Positions 17,921 through 27,223 of a stretch of 64,000 nt of DNA are shown piece after piece. Position 1 is the stretch's first letter, and each line of letters begins with the position of its first letter. Source of the stretch: JBPRGG01 sp051418075 (GTDB lineage Bacteria; Bacteroidota; Bacteroidia; Cytophagales; Cyclobacteriaceae); contig JBPRGG010000089.1 of assembly GCA_051418075.1 (NCBI GenBank), positions 1 to 64,000 of the forward strand, written 5' to 3'. Under the pieces are notes generated by a model that ran no database searches, was not told the DNA's origin, and saw nothing but the letters and a program-made list of their open reading frames with translations. The translations under genes were made by a program, and so were the position numbers.

Positions 17921-19705
17921 TTATTTCTTAGCTATATAAACGTAATACGCCGAAGTAATATGATTTTTTTGTGAATCAAGAAACCTGGCTGATAAAGTAG
18001 TATTGCCTTTTTGAAACTGAACCCTAAAGGTTATTGCTTCGTCAGAATCATTTACTTCTTTTACTTCTTGATTAAAGCCAGCTTCAAGTTCGACAAAATG
18101 TATTGGCAGGGCATGGAAAGAAGCTTTATACAGAGTAGCATCTACAGGGTTTCTGCCGATCCATGCATCTACATGCTTATTGATGTCAGGAATGCCACTT
18201 AAAGTGGCCTGTACTTCCCTGGGCCACCGTCTAACTTCTATTTCATATAAGCCCTTTTTAGCAACGTCAAGATGCCATTGTCCATTTTCTATCTTTTCTC
18301 CTCTTGCTACCTGGGCATGGTTCCAAACTTTGCTATCTCGTAAATCTGAGCTGGTCAAAAAAACTTCTTTATCCTTATCAGTTCCAATGATAGTTTCAGG
18401 GAATTCACGGTCCCCTTTTGTTACTTTGTGCCAATAGAGATCAAATTTTGCCTTCAACTCGTTCACCTTGTCCGGGTTTTGCGCGGCAATATTAGTTGTT
18501 TGACCCGGATCAGATTTTAAATTATACAATTCAGTCAAGTCAATTAAACGCCATTCATCAGACATTACAACTGAACGGTATCCTGTCTCATAGTCTGTTT
18601 GACGTTGCACTTCCGCAAATAAAGATCGCCCATTCTTTGTGATACTATCATTATAAATTAAATTCATCAGGCTTTGGCCATCAAAATTAATTGATTGTGG
18701 CATTTTTAACTTACACAAATCTACCAGGGTAGGCAATATATCAATGTGAGCAGAAAGATTATTTATATCTCTGCCTGCCACCAGATTTCCTTGGGGCCAG
18801 TAAATAAAGCATGGAACCCGGTGACCTCCCTCATAGACTTGTCCCTTGCCCCCTCTCATACCAGCATTGTAAAAATTGACACCTGCAGTCCCACCATTAT
18901 CAGTTAAGAAAATTAATATTGTATTATCATCCATTCCTTGGTTTTTTAGCACTTTCCTTAGGCGACCAATATTTGTGTCTACCCTTTCAATGATTGCAAA
19001 AAAAGTAGCCAATTTTTCATTAAGACCCTTTGCAGTATAAGACTTCACCCAGGTGGTATCCGGCAAAGAATGTGGATTGTGAGGTACGTAAGTAGGCAGG
19101 TAGATAAAAAATGGAGTATTCCTTTCTGCCTGCTCAATGTAATCAATGGCTGCATCGAAAAAAACATCCGGATTATATCCCGCAAAATACTCACGCTCAC
19201 CGTTGTACCACAAATAATCGTTAACACGATCGTTCCAGAAATAATCTTCCGTTGTACCCGGTCCTCCATCTCCACTTCCCAGCCATTCATCAAAGCCTCG
19301 GTCAATAGGCCTGAATGGATAATTTGAGCCCAGGTGCCATTTGCCAAAAATAGCAGTTTGGTAACCGTTGGCCTTAAACACTTCTGCCATGGTAGTTTCT
19401 GTAGTCCTCATAAGATTGCCCCCTTGTATGGTATGCCATACTCGTACATGATGAGAATACTTGCCTGTCATCAAAGCTGCCCTGGTGGGAGCGCAAGTAG
19501 GATCAACGTGAAAATTTGTAAAACGAACAGAACTCTCATGAAGCTTGTTCAGTTGTGGTGTTTGAATGGCAAAATTGCCGTGACAACCTAAATCACCATA
19601 ACCCTGATCATCAGTCATAATAATTATTACATTGGGCTGTTGAGCATATGAATTGGCCAAAATGACCAATTGAATAATTATTATTTTTATTAATTTAACA
19701 TTCAT
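17921..19705 (-). CDS. secreted formylglycine-dependent sulfatase (sulfatase 2)
   Basis: 594 residues from ATG at 19705. The frame is open further upstream, but those codons belong to the sulfatase remnant region and lack a signal peptide; MNVKLIKIIIIQLVILA is a good one. Metal site NVIIIMTDDQGYGDLG and signature DPTCAPTRAALMTG with Cys71 as formylglycine precursor are intact, as is LIFLTDNGG. After the sulfatase domain (to about residue 430) comes a C-terminal beta-rich region of about 160 residues. The gene is framed by two gene fragments: a sulfatase start just upstream (19707-19901) and a fucosidase tail just downstream, so it looks inserted. Confidence 0.92.
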   Translation of the reverse strand: MNVKLIKIIIIQLVILANSYAQQPNVIIIMTDDQGYGDLGCHGNFAIQTPQLNKLHESSVRFTNFHVDPTCAPTRAALMTGKYSHHVRVWHTIQGGNLMRTTETTMAEVFKANGYQTAIFGKWHLGSNYPFRPIDRGFDEWLGSGDGGPGTTEDYFWNDRVNDYLWYNGEREYFAGYNPDVFFDAAIDYIEQAERNTPFFIYLPTYVPHNPHSLPDTTWVKSYTAKGLNEKLATFFAIIERVDTNIGRLRKVLKNQGMDDNTILIFLTDNGGTAGVNFYNAGMRGGKGQVYEGGHRVPCFIYWPQGNLVAGRDINNLSAHIDILPTLVDLCKLKMPQSINFDGQSLMNLIYNDSITKNGRSLFAEVQRQTDYETGYRSVVMSDEWRLIDLTELYNLKSDPGQTTNIAAQNPDKVNELKAKFDLYWHKVTKGDREFPETIIGTDKDKEVFLTSSDLRDSKVWNHAQVARGEKIENGQWHLDVAKKGLYEIEVRRWPREVQATLSGIPDINKHVDAWIGRNPVDATLYKASFHALPIHFVELEAGFNQEVKEVNDSDEAITFRVQFQKGNTTLSARFLDSQKNHITSAYYVYIAKK

Positions 19706-19706
19706 T

Positions 19707-19901
19707 TTATAAAATAAAATGTTCCGTTGAAAAAGATATGGCACTATTATTCCGCAGATCATCAGCCAGCAGGAAAATGATATTGGGCTTTTCCTGCTCC
19801 TTGAAATTAGCCCTGGCATTTAAGGATTCCCATAGAAATGGCATAAACATGATCAAGATCCAGAAAGAAAAACCGGGTGATAGTTTCCTACTCATCATCA
19901 T
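19707..19901 (-). pseudogene. orphan sulfatase 5' end (signal peptide and metal site only)
   Basis: From ATG at 19901 (directly after the oxidoreductase stop) the frame gives a signal peptide (FSFWILIMFMPFLW), then EKPNIIFLLADDLRNN, and then unrelated residues to a TAA at 19707. That is the N-terminus of a sulfatase with the body missing. It contains copy B of the 48-bp repeat shared with sulfatase 1. The stop is one base before the ATG of sulfatase 2. Confidence 0.85.
19745..19792. repeat. 48-bp direct repeat, copy B (in orphan sulfatase start)
   Basis: Matches 17571-17618 at 47 of 48 positions in the same orientation. The distance between copies is 2174 bp and includes the whole of sulfatase 2 and the fucosidase tail remnant. 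Homology to sulfatase 1 stops abruptly on the downstream side (after LADDLRNN). Confidence 0.9.
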
Positions 19902-21482
19902 TTAAGTCAGAACTTCCATATTTTGAACTAATACTTTTTGATTTTTATGATCCCACTCGATTCTCTTGCCTGTTTTATAGGATAAAGTAGCCATATGGGC
20001 GGAAATTGCTTCTTCAAAACCTGCTTCAATGCCGCAGCCGGGAGTACCACCATGCCTGATGCAACTTAACCAGTCTTTGATATGAAGATGAGTAGGATCC
20101 ACCCGTTTACCATCCCTGTAAGTATAGAGAAGGCCTTTTTTGGCAAAATATTTGGCTGTGGCAGAGGTTATTGCATCAACACCTTCACCGGTTGAAGGAT
20201 TGTAGGAGAAGATGGGTACCTGGTCATCAATGACTTTTTCATCGATCAATTTTCTATAACGGGTCGATCGTGGATCAGCCTGTACATGCAATGTATTACC
20301 CAATGTCATGGTGGCATCATGACCCATCAACAGCGTATCCCGGTTGAATTGGTTACCCAGGGTAGCACTGTACAAAAAGGTCATCCCTTTTTCTTTTCCT
20401 GGCTCCTGTGAATGTCCAGTGGAAAAATCAGGATACTCCATGGTCACCTGGAATACATCGGGCACTTCCCGGCCATCACGGTGGGTATAAATTCCTCCGG
20501 AGGCACTTACGTATTTTGGTATGCCCATATTTAAGATGCAATTGATCCGGTCGTAATCATGGGTGAGCAAATCGCCGGACAAACCGGTACCGTAGGCCCA
20601 CCATTTTCGCCACCGGAAAAAATGTTCCTTATTGAAAGGTATATAGGGTGCATTACCCAGAAATTGTTCCCAGTCGATTGTTTTTTGATTGGCCTGCTCA
20701 TGAATGCCATATTGCCAGGCACCATTATCAGAATTCCTGTTGGTGCTGGCCTGAATTAATGAAATATGCCCCAGCACATTCTTTTTAATGATGTCTTTGG
20801 CAGTAATGAAACTCTGGGTTTGACGGTGCTGATGCCCCACCTGAAATATCACATCAGAGTTTTTAATGGTATGATACAATTCCAAAGTTTCAGGTAGGTT
20901 GTGGGTCATACATTTTTCTACATACACATGTTTGCCGGCTTTGGCTGCTGCAATGGAAATAGGTGCATGATGATGATCGGGCGTGGCAATAATAACTGCA
21001 TCAATATCAGAGCTTTCCAACATATCATAAAACGTGCGAAATCTTTTTGGTTTATACTGCTCACTACTACCAGCGTTAATCGCCTCTTCTGCCCTTACAT
21101 CAAACAAATCACACACACCGGTGATCTTTACATTGAGGTTTTCCTGTTCCACGAAATCCTGGTAACGGGTATCATTCCTATTTTTAAGCGCTCTTACCTT
21201 CAAATCCTGCACATCAGCAGCAGGCAAAAATCCAGCTGCTTTCAACAGTTGCTTACCTCTGATACCATAGCCAATGATGCCTATTCGAATAGGATCACCA
21301 GTCATGGCACCATATGGAGCAGGAGTATTTACTTCTATATTCAGCTCCTTTAATATTTCCTTCTTTAAGCCTTTGTCCTTCTCCGATTTAACAATAGCGC
21401 CACCCCAAATGGCTCCTATAAAAGGAACGCCGATCAAACTTTTTATCAGGTTTCTTCTTCCCGGGTTTTCTAATTTTTTCAT
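19902..21482 (-). CDS. Gfo/Idh/MocA-family oxidoreductase
   Basis: 526 residues. N-terminus GRRNLIKSLIGVPFIG is a twin-arginine-like export signal. NAD(P) site: IRIGIIGYGIRGKQ. The usual EKP motif reads EKCMTHN here, with Pro replaced by Cys; the Lys is kept. Long family members of this type in PULs act on sugars in the periplasm or are cofactor-bound glycosidases of the GH109-like kind, which is inference. The gene is 4 bp after the DoxX gene and directly before the orphan sulfatase start, so it is part of the PUL operon. Confidence 0.87.
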   Translation of the reverse strand: MKKLENPGRRNLIKSLIGVPFIGAIWGGAIVKSEKDKGLKKEILKELNIEVNTPAPYGAMTGDPIRIGIIGYGIRGKQLLKAAGFLPAADVQDLKVRALKNRNDTRYQDFVEQENLNVKITGVCDLFDVRAEEAINAGSSEQYKPKRFRTFYDMLESSDIDAVIIATPDHHHAPISIAAAKAGKHVYVEKCMTHNLPETLELYHTIKNSDVIFQVGHQHRQTQSFITAKDIIKKNVLGHISLIQASTNRNSDNGAWQYGIHEQANQKTIDWEQFLGNAPYIPFNKEHFFRWRKWWAYGTGLSGDLLTHDYDRINCILNMGIPKYVSASGGIYTHRDGREVPDVFQVTMEYPDFSTGHSQEPGKEKGMTFLYSATLGNQFNRDTLLMGHDATMTLGNTLHVQADPRSTRYRKLIDEKVIDDQVPIFSYNPSTGEGVDAITSATAKYFAKKGLLYTYRDGKRVDPTHLHIKDWLSCIRHGGTPGCGIEAGFEEAISAHMATLSYKTGKRIEWDHKNQKVLVQNMEVLT

Positions 21483-21486
21483 GTGC

Positions 21487-21990
21487 TTATGCAGTTTGTG
21501 CTATTTTTTCAGTTTTACTTTTATTAAAAAACAAGCCATCCAAGCCATAGGAAAGATTGGTTGGAAATTTCATTAATACAAAAAGGGCAAGAGCTTCAAT
21601 CAGTGTTTTATTGATCAGAAAATAACTTCCCTCGGTTGATATGCTGCTGCCAGCCAATAATGGAGGATGTGCCAAATAATACAAGCTCAGCAAAAGCAAG
21701 CCTGCTATGGTTGCACTTCTGTAAAATAATCCTAATAACAATCCCAGACCGACAAATAACAATCCAAACATGTTCAGAAAGTCAGTCACCGCTAGCAGGA
21801 ATTCATTGCCGGCCAACCATCGATAAAAGAAGGAAAATACCCCCTCCGAACTCATTAAATATCCCTTGGCAGACCAGCCGGGGATATACAATTTTACCAA
21901 GGCTTCATAAAAGAAATGCCAGCCAATGGCTATCCGTAAAAGCAAGAGCGGAAGCATCTGAGATTTTTTATTGAATGCTGAATTTTCCAT
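21487..21990 (-). CDS. DoxX-family membrane protein
   Basis: 167 residues with four predicted membrane helices (about 12-30, 62-82, 85-105, 125-142). The opening LLLRIAIGWHFFYEALVKL is characteristic of DoxX proteins. They sit in the inner membrane and are linked to quinone-dependent redox steps, though specific roles vary. Lying between a fucosidase and a Gfo/Idh/MocA oxidoreductase with 4 bp to the latter, it may accept electrons from that enzyme; this pairing is common in PULs and the role is inferred. Confidence 0.85.
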   Translation of the reverse strand: MENSAFNKKSQMLPLLLLRIAIGWHFFYEALVKLYIPGWSAKGYLMSSEGVFSFFYRWLAGNEFLLAVTDFLNMFGLLFVGLGLLLGLFYRSATIAGLLLLSLYYLAHPPLLAGSSISTEGSYFLINKTLIEALALFVLMKFPTNLSYGLDGLFFNKSKTEKIAQTA

Positions 21991-22033
21991 GTATTTGTTG
22001 TTTAAAAATTAATTTAGTATCAAAATTTTATTT

Positions 22034-23404
22034 TCAGTATCTCGCCCGTGGAATAACATCAATTACCTCAGCTGAAACATCTGTTTCCAATACAATTACA
22101 GAAGCATCTTTATCGGGCAACACTCCGGGTAAATCAATTAAAAGATCCCCGGATTTTTGGTTGACTGCCAGCTTCTTCCCTCCATCCAGAAGATAACTTT
22201 TTTCAATTTTTACTCCTTTCACGAATGGCAACTTTAAAGTATCCTCCTCAAAGTCGAACAGGTGGAGGTAAATCTTATTTTTGTTCCTGGTGCTCACCAT
22301 ATAATCGGTAGGCAGGTAAGGCCCTCCTCTCGTTCCATACACCGCTTCACCATTAATTTCCAGCCAGTCGCCCATTGCTTTTAGCAAGTCTTTCTGACGC
22401 TGTTCAATTCTGCCATCGGGCATTGGCCCTATATTGAACAGCAGATTGCCGTCACCACCCACGGTTTTCAATAGTGTGCGAATACACTCCTTTTTTGATT
22501 TCAATTGGTCATTAGGCTTCCAGGCCCATTGGGTGGCAATGGTCATGCAGGTTTCCCATGCATTTTCATTATCAAATTTTCCTACTTCCTGCTCGGGAGT
22601 GGCAAAGTCGCCGGCGTAAATTTTACTCTTTGTCACTCCCGACATACCTTCCCTGCCTTTGTCCACACGATTATTAATGAGCAAATCACCTTTAAGTCCT
22701 CTCAGGTAGGCATACATGTCCATTCCCATTTCATGAGTCCAGGCCCATTCCCACTCACCATCAAACCAAATCACAAAAGGGTCATAATTGTTGATGAGTT
22801 CGGTCAGCTGGTTTTTCATGTATGTATTGTACCGGTCCATTTTTGCTTTAAACTCAGAGCTGCTGGTATCACCTTCATTTTGTCTGTAATCCGGGCTTGG
22901 ATACTTCACCGGGTAATCAGGGTGGTACCAATCACAAACAGAATAATAAATACCGAAATCAATATTCTGCTTGCGGCACTCACTGGCCAAACCTTTGATT
23001 ACCCCTTTCTGGTAAGGCGTTTCAGCCATGTCATAATTGGTATACTGGCTATCCCAAAGACAAAATCCGTCATGGTGCCGTGCAGTGATCACCAGGTATT
23101 TCATGCCTGCATCCACAGCCGTTTTCACCCATTCTGAAGCATCAAAAAGCACCGGATTAAATTCCTGGTAAAGCATATCGTAATCTTCAACAGGAATTTC
23201 AATTCCTCTGGACCAGGATATCTCCTCTCCTCTTAAAGTCACTGGACCCCAGTGAATAAACAGACCAAATCGATTATCCTGAAAAGCTTCCAGTGCTTTT
23301 TTATTGGTGAGTAAGTCTGGATTAGCTTCGCCACCTCCTGCCTGTTGGGCTTGGGCAGAAATTAAATAAATCAGGAAAGCTATATTAAGAAATAATTCTT
23401 TCAT
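22034..23404 (-). CDS. secreted alpha-L-fucosidase, GH29 (1)
   Basis: 456 residues with a signal peptide ending near SAQAQ. The GH29 barrel landmarks are present: FGLFIHWGP (46-54), KYLVITARHHDGFCLWDS (102-119), and IWFDGEW with the likely catalytic nucleophile D215. GNLLFNIGPMPDG is the conserved late barrel motif. Family members cleave terminal alpha-L-fucose. It is shorter than the fucosidase at 25386, with only a small C-terminal beta domain. It lies 9 bp after the MGH1-like gene, so they are co-transcribed. Confidence 0.93.
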   Translation of the reverse strand: MKELFLNIAFLIYLISAQAQQAGGGEANPDLLTNKKALEAFQDNRFGLFIHWGPVTLRGEEISWSRGIEIPVEDYDMLYQEFNPVLFDASEWVKTAVDAGMKYLVITARHHDGFCLWDSQYTNYDMAETPYQKGVIKGLASECRKQNIDFGIYYSVCDWYHPDYPVKYPSPDYRQNEGDTSSSEFKAKMDRYNTYMKNQLTELINNYDPFVIWFDGEWEWAWTHEMGMDMYAYLRGLKGDLLINNRVDKGREGMSGVTKSKIYAGDFATPEQEVGKFDNENAWETCMTIATQWAWKPNDQLKSKKECIRTLLKTVGGDGNLLFNIGPMPDGRIEQRQKDLLKAMGDWLEINGEAVYGTRGGPYLPTDYMVSTRNKNKIYLHLFDFEEDTLKLPFVKGVKIEKSYLLDGGKKLAVNQKSGDLLIDLPGVLPDKDASVIVLETDVSAEVIDVIPRARY

Positions 23405-23413
23405 ATTTTTTAA

Positions 23414-25354
23414 TTATAGAGGTATTTGAGGTGATGCCACCTTACCATCTTCAATTAAGCACATCAATCCCAGTAGTCCACCCCAATGATAAAAGCTATC
23501 AGATTTTTCAGCTATCTCGCCAATTCCGGTTTCCGGATCATAATTTTCCCGTACATATCTCCTGTTATTCCAGTCAAGCAGCAGCAGATCCCTTGATTTC
23601 TGAACCAGGTCTTTTCTGGCCAATTGAGCTTCTTCGCTACTGTAATTTTGCAAACCCAGATAAATCAGGAAGTTAACCGGGGGCCAGATTTTGCTGTCCC
23701 AATAAAGCGCTTCATCATGATAGGCATAATGACTTTTGGCCATGGTCGGGATAATCCATTTTCCGTAAAATTCTTCAGGATTTGTAAAATATCCGGACAA
23801 TATCAGCTTCACCTGGTCTTCTGTAGCGGCTTTTGCTATCATCGGGTAAAAACCATTGATTGAAGTAACCCCTGAAAATTCTCCGTCTAACCAGCTTTTA
23901 TTCCTGAAATAGCCCGTTTCTTCATCCCACAGACGTTGTAAATTCTGACGGTAATTTTCTGCTCTTTTCCTCAGTATTTCCTCATCATTTTTTCTTCCCA
24001 ATACATTAGCTATATCCGCTAATGCTTCACAATCCATCACATACAAGCTGTTCAGGCTGACATCCCACATGGTAAGAATGTTTCGTTCTTTATCAAAAGG
24101 AACATTCTTATATAATGTGGCACCATCCCAGCCCGATTCCATTGATGCACCAAACCAGCCGTTGACTTTGTCTCCATCAGTATATTCACCCGGAGCCCCA
24201 ATAACAGGTTCATATTTGGTAGATCCATAACACAAAAGTCCCTTATAATCCCTTTTTTCCTGCCACCAACTGTTCCAGGTAAGTAGATCTTCATATAATA
24301 ATTCCAGAAACCATTTTTCCTTAAACTGCCTATAAACCTCACGGACACACATAGCGCCTACCGGCGGCTGTGATCGGTCTCTACTTTTAAAACCATTGGC
24401 CTTCTCTACATTTGGCACAAATTGCAGGCCTTCATTGGCCCTGGTCATTTCAACTGCATTAGCATAAGCTATCTCTTTTTGCCCCAATGCCGCTGCCTGG
24501 TAGGCAGCAAAGTAAGTGTCCCAGAGATAGATGACATATCCACGGTTCCATAAACTCCATTTACGGCTTACCGGACTGATCACCCGGTTATTCTGTGGAT
24601 CAAAAATGGTGTTCCAGGCCAGTACTGTTTGCATAGCATTGTAAACTTCACTATTCTTACCGTAGCTATTCTTTTCTTCCTCCCATGATTCTCTATTCCT
24701 TTTTACAATCGATTTGATCGTTTCAAGATCTCTTGGTTTACCTGTGGATACACCAATCTCATTATCTATAGGAACTGCTAAATAAGGCGAAAGCATTCCG
24801 CCGTTATAGTATTCTTCATAAACCTCATGAGTAGTGTGTATATTGATATCCTGATCTTTAAATTTGCCGATTAATACGGAATCTTCACGAATAACGTATC
24901 CACTCTTATTCCAGGAGACACCTCCTTCAACCAGTAATAAAGGTTTTTTGATACGCTCAACCTTAATTGGAGTAACTAAAAAAACCAGGTCCTCCTGATC
25001 ATGTGCGGATTCAACCAAAAATTCAAGATCGGTCCATTGAATCTGCACTGAAGTGTAGGAGCCATCCCAGGCATGTGGCCCCATTCGAACATCAGCCGGC
25101 CCATATCCCAGCATGGTCTCACGTAAGATGTCTTTATTCAGATAATCCTTAAACCCCAGATTTATGGTCAATCCTTCCGGCAACCGAACATGCGAAAGCA
25201 AACTCCGATAATTCCAGGTATTCCACCCCCTGGCAAACTGTTCTTGCATAATCTGATATTTTGCTGCAGCTGCTTTATCATCTTTTTCGGGAGAGGAATT
25301 CACTCCACAGGCAAGAAAAAGTATTGTAACAAAAAAATATACAAATGATTTCAT
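23414..25354 (-). CDS. MGH1/GH63-like (alpha/alpha)6-barrel glycosidase lipoprotein
   Basis: 646 residues. Lipobox LACG at about residue 15-18 predicts a lipoprotein. An N-terminal beta domain is followed by a helical barrel with WNRGYVIYLWDTYFAA, DRSQPPVGAM, SGWDGATLY and IWPPVNFLIYLG. These are features of MGH1-like/GH63-type glucosidases and trehalase-like enzymes. The same DRSQPPVGA and IWPP blocks occur in the protein at 28637, so the two are paralogues. Substrate linkage is not predictable from sequence. It lies between two fucosidases in the PUL operon. Confidence 0.8.
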   Translation of the reverse strand: MKSFVYFFVTILFLACGVNSSPEKDDKAAAAKYQIMQEQFARGWNTWNYRSLLSHVRLPEGLTINLGFKDYLNKDILRETMLGYGPADVRMGPHAWDGSYTSVQIQWTDLEFLVESAHDQEDLVFLVTPIKVERIKKPLLLVEGGVSWNKSGYVIREDSVLIGKFKDQDINIHTTHEVYEEYYNGGMLSPYLAVPIDNEIGVSTGKPRDLETIKSIVKRNRESWEEEKNSYGKNSEVYNAMQTVLAWNTIFDPQNNRVISPVSRKWSLWNRGYVIYLWDTYFAAYQAAALGQKEIAYANAVEMTRANEGLQFVPNVEKANGFKSRDRSQPPVGAMCVREVYRQFKEKWFLELLYEDLLTWNSWWQEKRDYKGLLCYGSTKYEPVIGAPGEYTDGDKVNGWFGASMESGWDGATLYKNVPFDKERNILTMWDVSLNSLYVMDCEALADIANVLGRKNDEEILRKRAENYRQNLQRLWDEETGYFRNKSWLDGEFSGVTSINGFYPMIAKAATEDQVKLILSGYFTNPEEFYGKWIIPTMAKSHYAYHDEALYWDSKIWPPVNFLIYLGLQNYSSEEAQLARKDLVQKSRDLLLLDWNNRRYVRENYDPETGIGEIAEKSDSFYHWGGLLGLMCLIEDGKVASPQIPL

Positions 25355-25385
25355 AATAAGATAAATTGATTTATAAGACGCTGTT

Positions 25386-27188
25386 TCATTGTACTGGAAC
25401 CAGTTTTACTTCCATCAGGTTAGCAATAGTATGAGACAAACTATATCCGGCAGTCAGCTTAAGCTGATGGTTTTGGTCCTCTGATATTTTTACTTTGCCA
25501 ATATTTACCGATTTAGGTTGATACCACTGTCCTCCGGCAGAAATTTTATGCTTGAATTTCTCTTGGTCCAGTTCAATATGGATGTCACTATCCTGGCTCA
25601 ATTCATTGGAGCCATAAACGAGTTGTATCAAATATGAACCGCTGCGGATCGTTCTGAAATCCCATTGAATGGTTCCTCCGGAATTCCACTTCTTCATTTC
25701 ATAACCCCTGTTTTTACCCCACCTGTTATTAAAATCATAGCTGGCACTACCTTCAAAGGTGGCAGATTCCGGGGTGAATGTAGCTGTATTAAACGGATCC
25801 ACCAAAACCGATAGAGATTGGGGCTGAAGTGTTCCGCCGTATTCAATCACCAAAGTATTTACCAGGCTATTTAAGGATTTGGCTGACATATCTGAGGGAG
25901 ATAAATCAATGATCAGATCATTATTTTCTATTTGCTGGAAAGCTAATGCTTGTCGGGTTTTATCAGCTAATAAATAGACCTTTTGGACATTAGCATTAAT
26001 TTCTCCTAATAGTAATTCCTCTTTTTCCGGCCATTGAAACAGATGAATAAAAAGCTTTCCCGGTTTGGCCGTACAAGCGGCATGCTTATAAAAAACATTC
26101 TCCAGGGGGTTAGCCGAAGTTCCATAAATGCTTTGACCGTTTTGTTCCAACCATTTTCCTGCTGTTTTTAAGACCATTACGGATTGGAAAGGGATTTTTC
26201 CCCACTTATCAGGTCCCACATTAAGCAGGTAATTTCCGCCCCGGCTGACATTTTTTATCAGGTTTTCAACTACCACCTTTGGCTCTTTCCAGTTATTATC
26301 CTTGTATTTATAGCCCCAGGTATCGTTCAGGGTCATGCAGGTTTCGAAAGGCAGGTCAAGATTTTCTGGTATATATTGTTCCGGCGTATAAAAATCTCCC
26401 ATCACAATCTGCTTTTCCTGATGTTCATGGCTGATACGGTCGTTGATGATGCAGTCGGGACTTATCTGCCTGATGGTTCGCAATATCTCAAAACTGGTTT
26501 CTTTAGGAATGTCGGTAGGAACGTCAAACCACATAATGTCCGGGTCATATTTGCTTACTAATTCTCTGATCTGGGGAATACTTTTGGTTTGATAATAATT
26601 TTCCGGATCTTTACTATCCTTATCAGGAAAATCCCAGGTATTGTATAATCCCAGGGCATCCGGTTCATGCCAGTCCCAGTTATGAGAATAGTAAAACCCT
26701 AATTTCAGACCCTGTTCCTGGCAGGCCTGTTTAAGTTCCATAATTGGATCCCGCATAAATTTAGTGTGATCTATAATATTGTAAGTGGTCACATCTGAAT
26801 CATACATGGCAAATCCGTCACAATGCTTGGCCGTGATCACGATGTATTTCATACCAGCCTCACGGGCAATGCTTACCCATTGATCAGCCTCAAATTGTTC
26901 AGGATTAAATCCTTTAGCCATTTCCTCGTACTCCTTCACCGGAATTTCTCCATTATACATGATCCATTCGCCTATTCCTTCCACGGCTTCTCCTTTCCAA
27001 TCGCCAGCCAGATGGGCATAAACACCCCAATGGATAAACATGCCATATCGAGCATCCTTCCACCATTTCATTCTTTGTTCCCGGTTTTGGGTGTATTGTG
27101 CTATCTCTTCTTCTGATTGAGCCCAGGATTGATGGTTATACAAGGATAAAATGATTAATAGTGAAAATGATTTTAACAGCCTATTCAT
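25386..27188 (-). CDS. secreted alpha-L-fucosidase, GH29 (2), with C-terminal accessory domain
   Basis: 600 residues with a signal peptide (1-24). Barrel landmarks are YGMFIHWGVYAHLAG, KYIVITAKHCDGFAMYDS and IMWFDVP with likely nucleophile D222. GNYLLNVGPDKWG follows. After about residue 460 comes a beta-rich accessory domain (YDFNNRWGKNRGYEM, YLIQLVYGSNELSQ), possibly carbohydrate binding. Part of this domain's DNA is duplicated as the remnant at 17705-17908, implying recombination between the two sites. Confidence 0.92.
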   Translation of the reverse strand: MNRLLKSFSLLIILSLYNHQSWAQSEEEIAQYTQNREQRMKWWKDARYGMFIHWGVYAHLAGDWKGEAVEGIGEWIMYNGEIPVKEYEEMAKGFNPEQFEADQWVSIAREAGMKYIVITAKHCDGFAMYDSDVTTYNIIDHTKFMRDPIMELKQACQEQGLKLGFYYSHNWDWHEPDALGLYNTWDFPDKDSKDPENYYQTKSIPQIRELVSKYDPDIMWFDVPTDIPKETSFEILRTIRQISPDCIINDRISHEHQEKQIVMGDFYTPEQYIPENLDLPFETCMTLNDTWGYKYKDNNWKEPKVVVENLIKNVSRGGNYLLNVGPDKWGKIPFQSVMVLKTAGKWLEQNGQSIYGTSANPLENVFYKHAACTAKPGKLFIHLFQWPEKEELLLGEINANVQKVYLLADKTRQALAFQQIENNDLIIDLSPSDMSAKSLNSLVNTLVIEYGGTLQPQSLSVLVDPFNTATFTPESATFEGSASYDFNNRWGKNRGYEMKKWNSGGTIQWDFRTIRSGSYLIQLVYGSNELSQDSDIHIELDQEKFKHKISAGGQWYQPKSVNIGKVKISEDQNHQLKLTAGYSLSHTIANLMEVKLVPVQ

Positions 27189-27223
27189 TTATTTTGATTT
27201 TGGGTCTTATGGACAAAAAGCTT

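Noticed and set aside
20901..21353. 150-codon plus-strand frame
   Set aside because: Antisense to the intact Gfo/Idh/MocA gene with its Rossmann and sugar-binding motifs; the predicted peptide has no pattern.
22505..23137. 210-codon plus-strand frame
   Set aside because: Antisense to a GH29 fucosidase whose motifs are intact, so the frame is a shadow.
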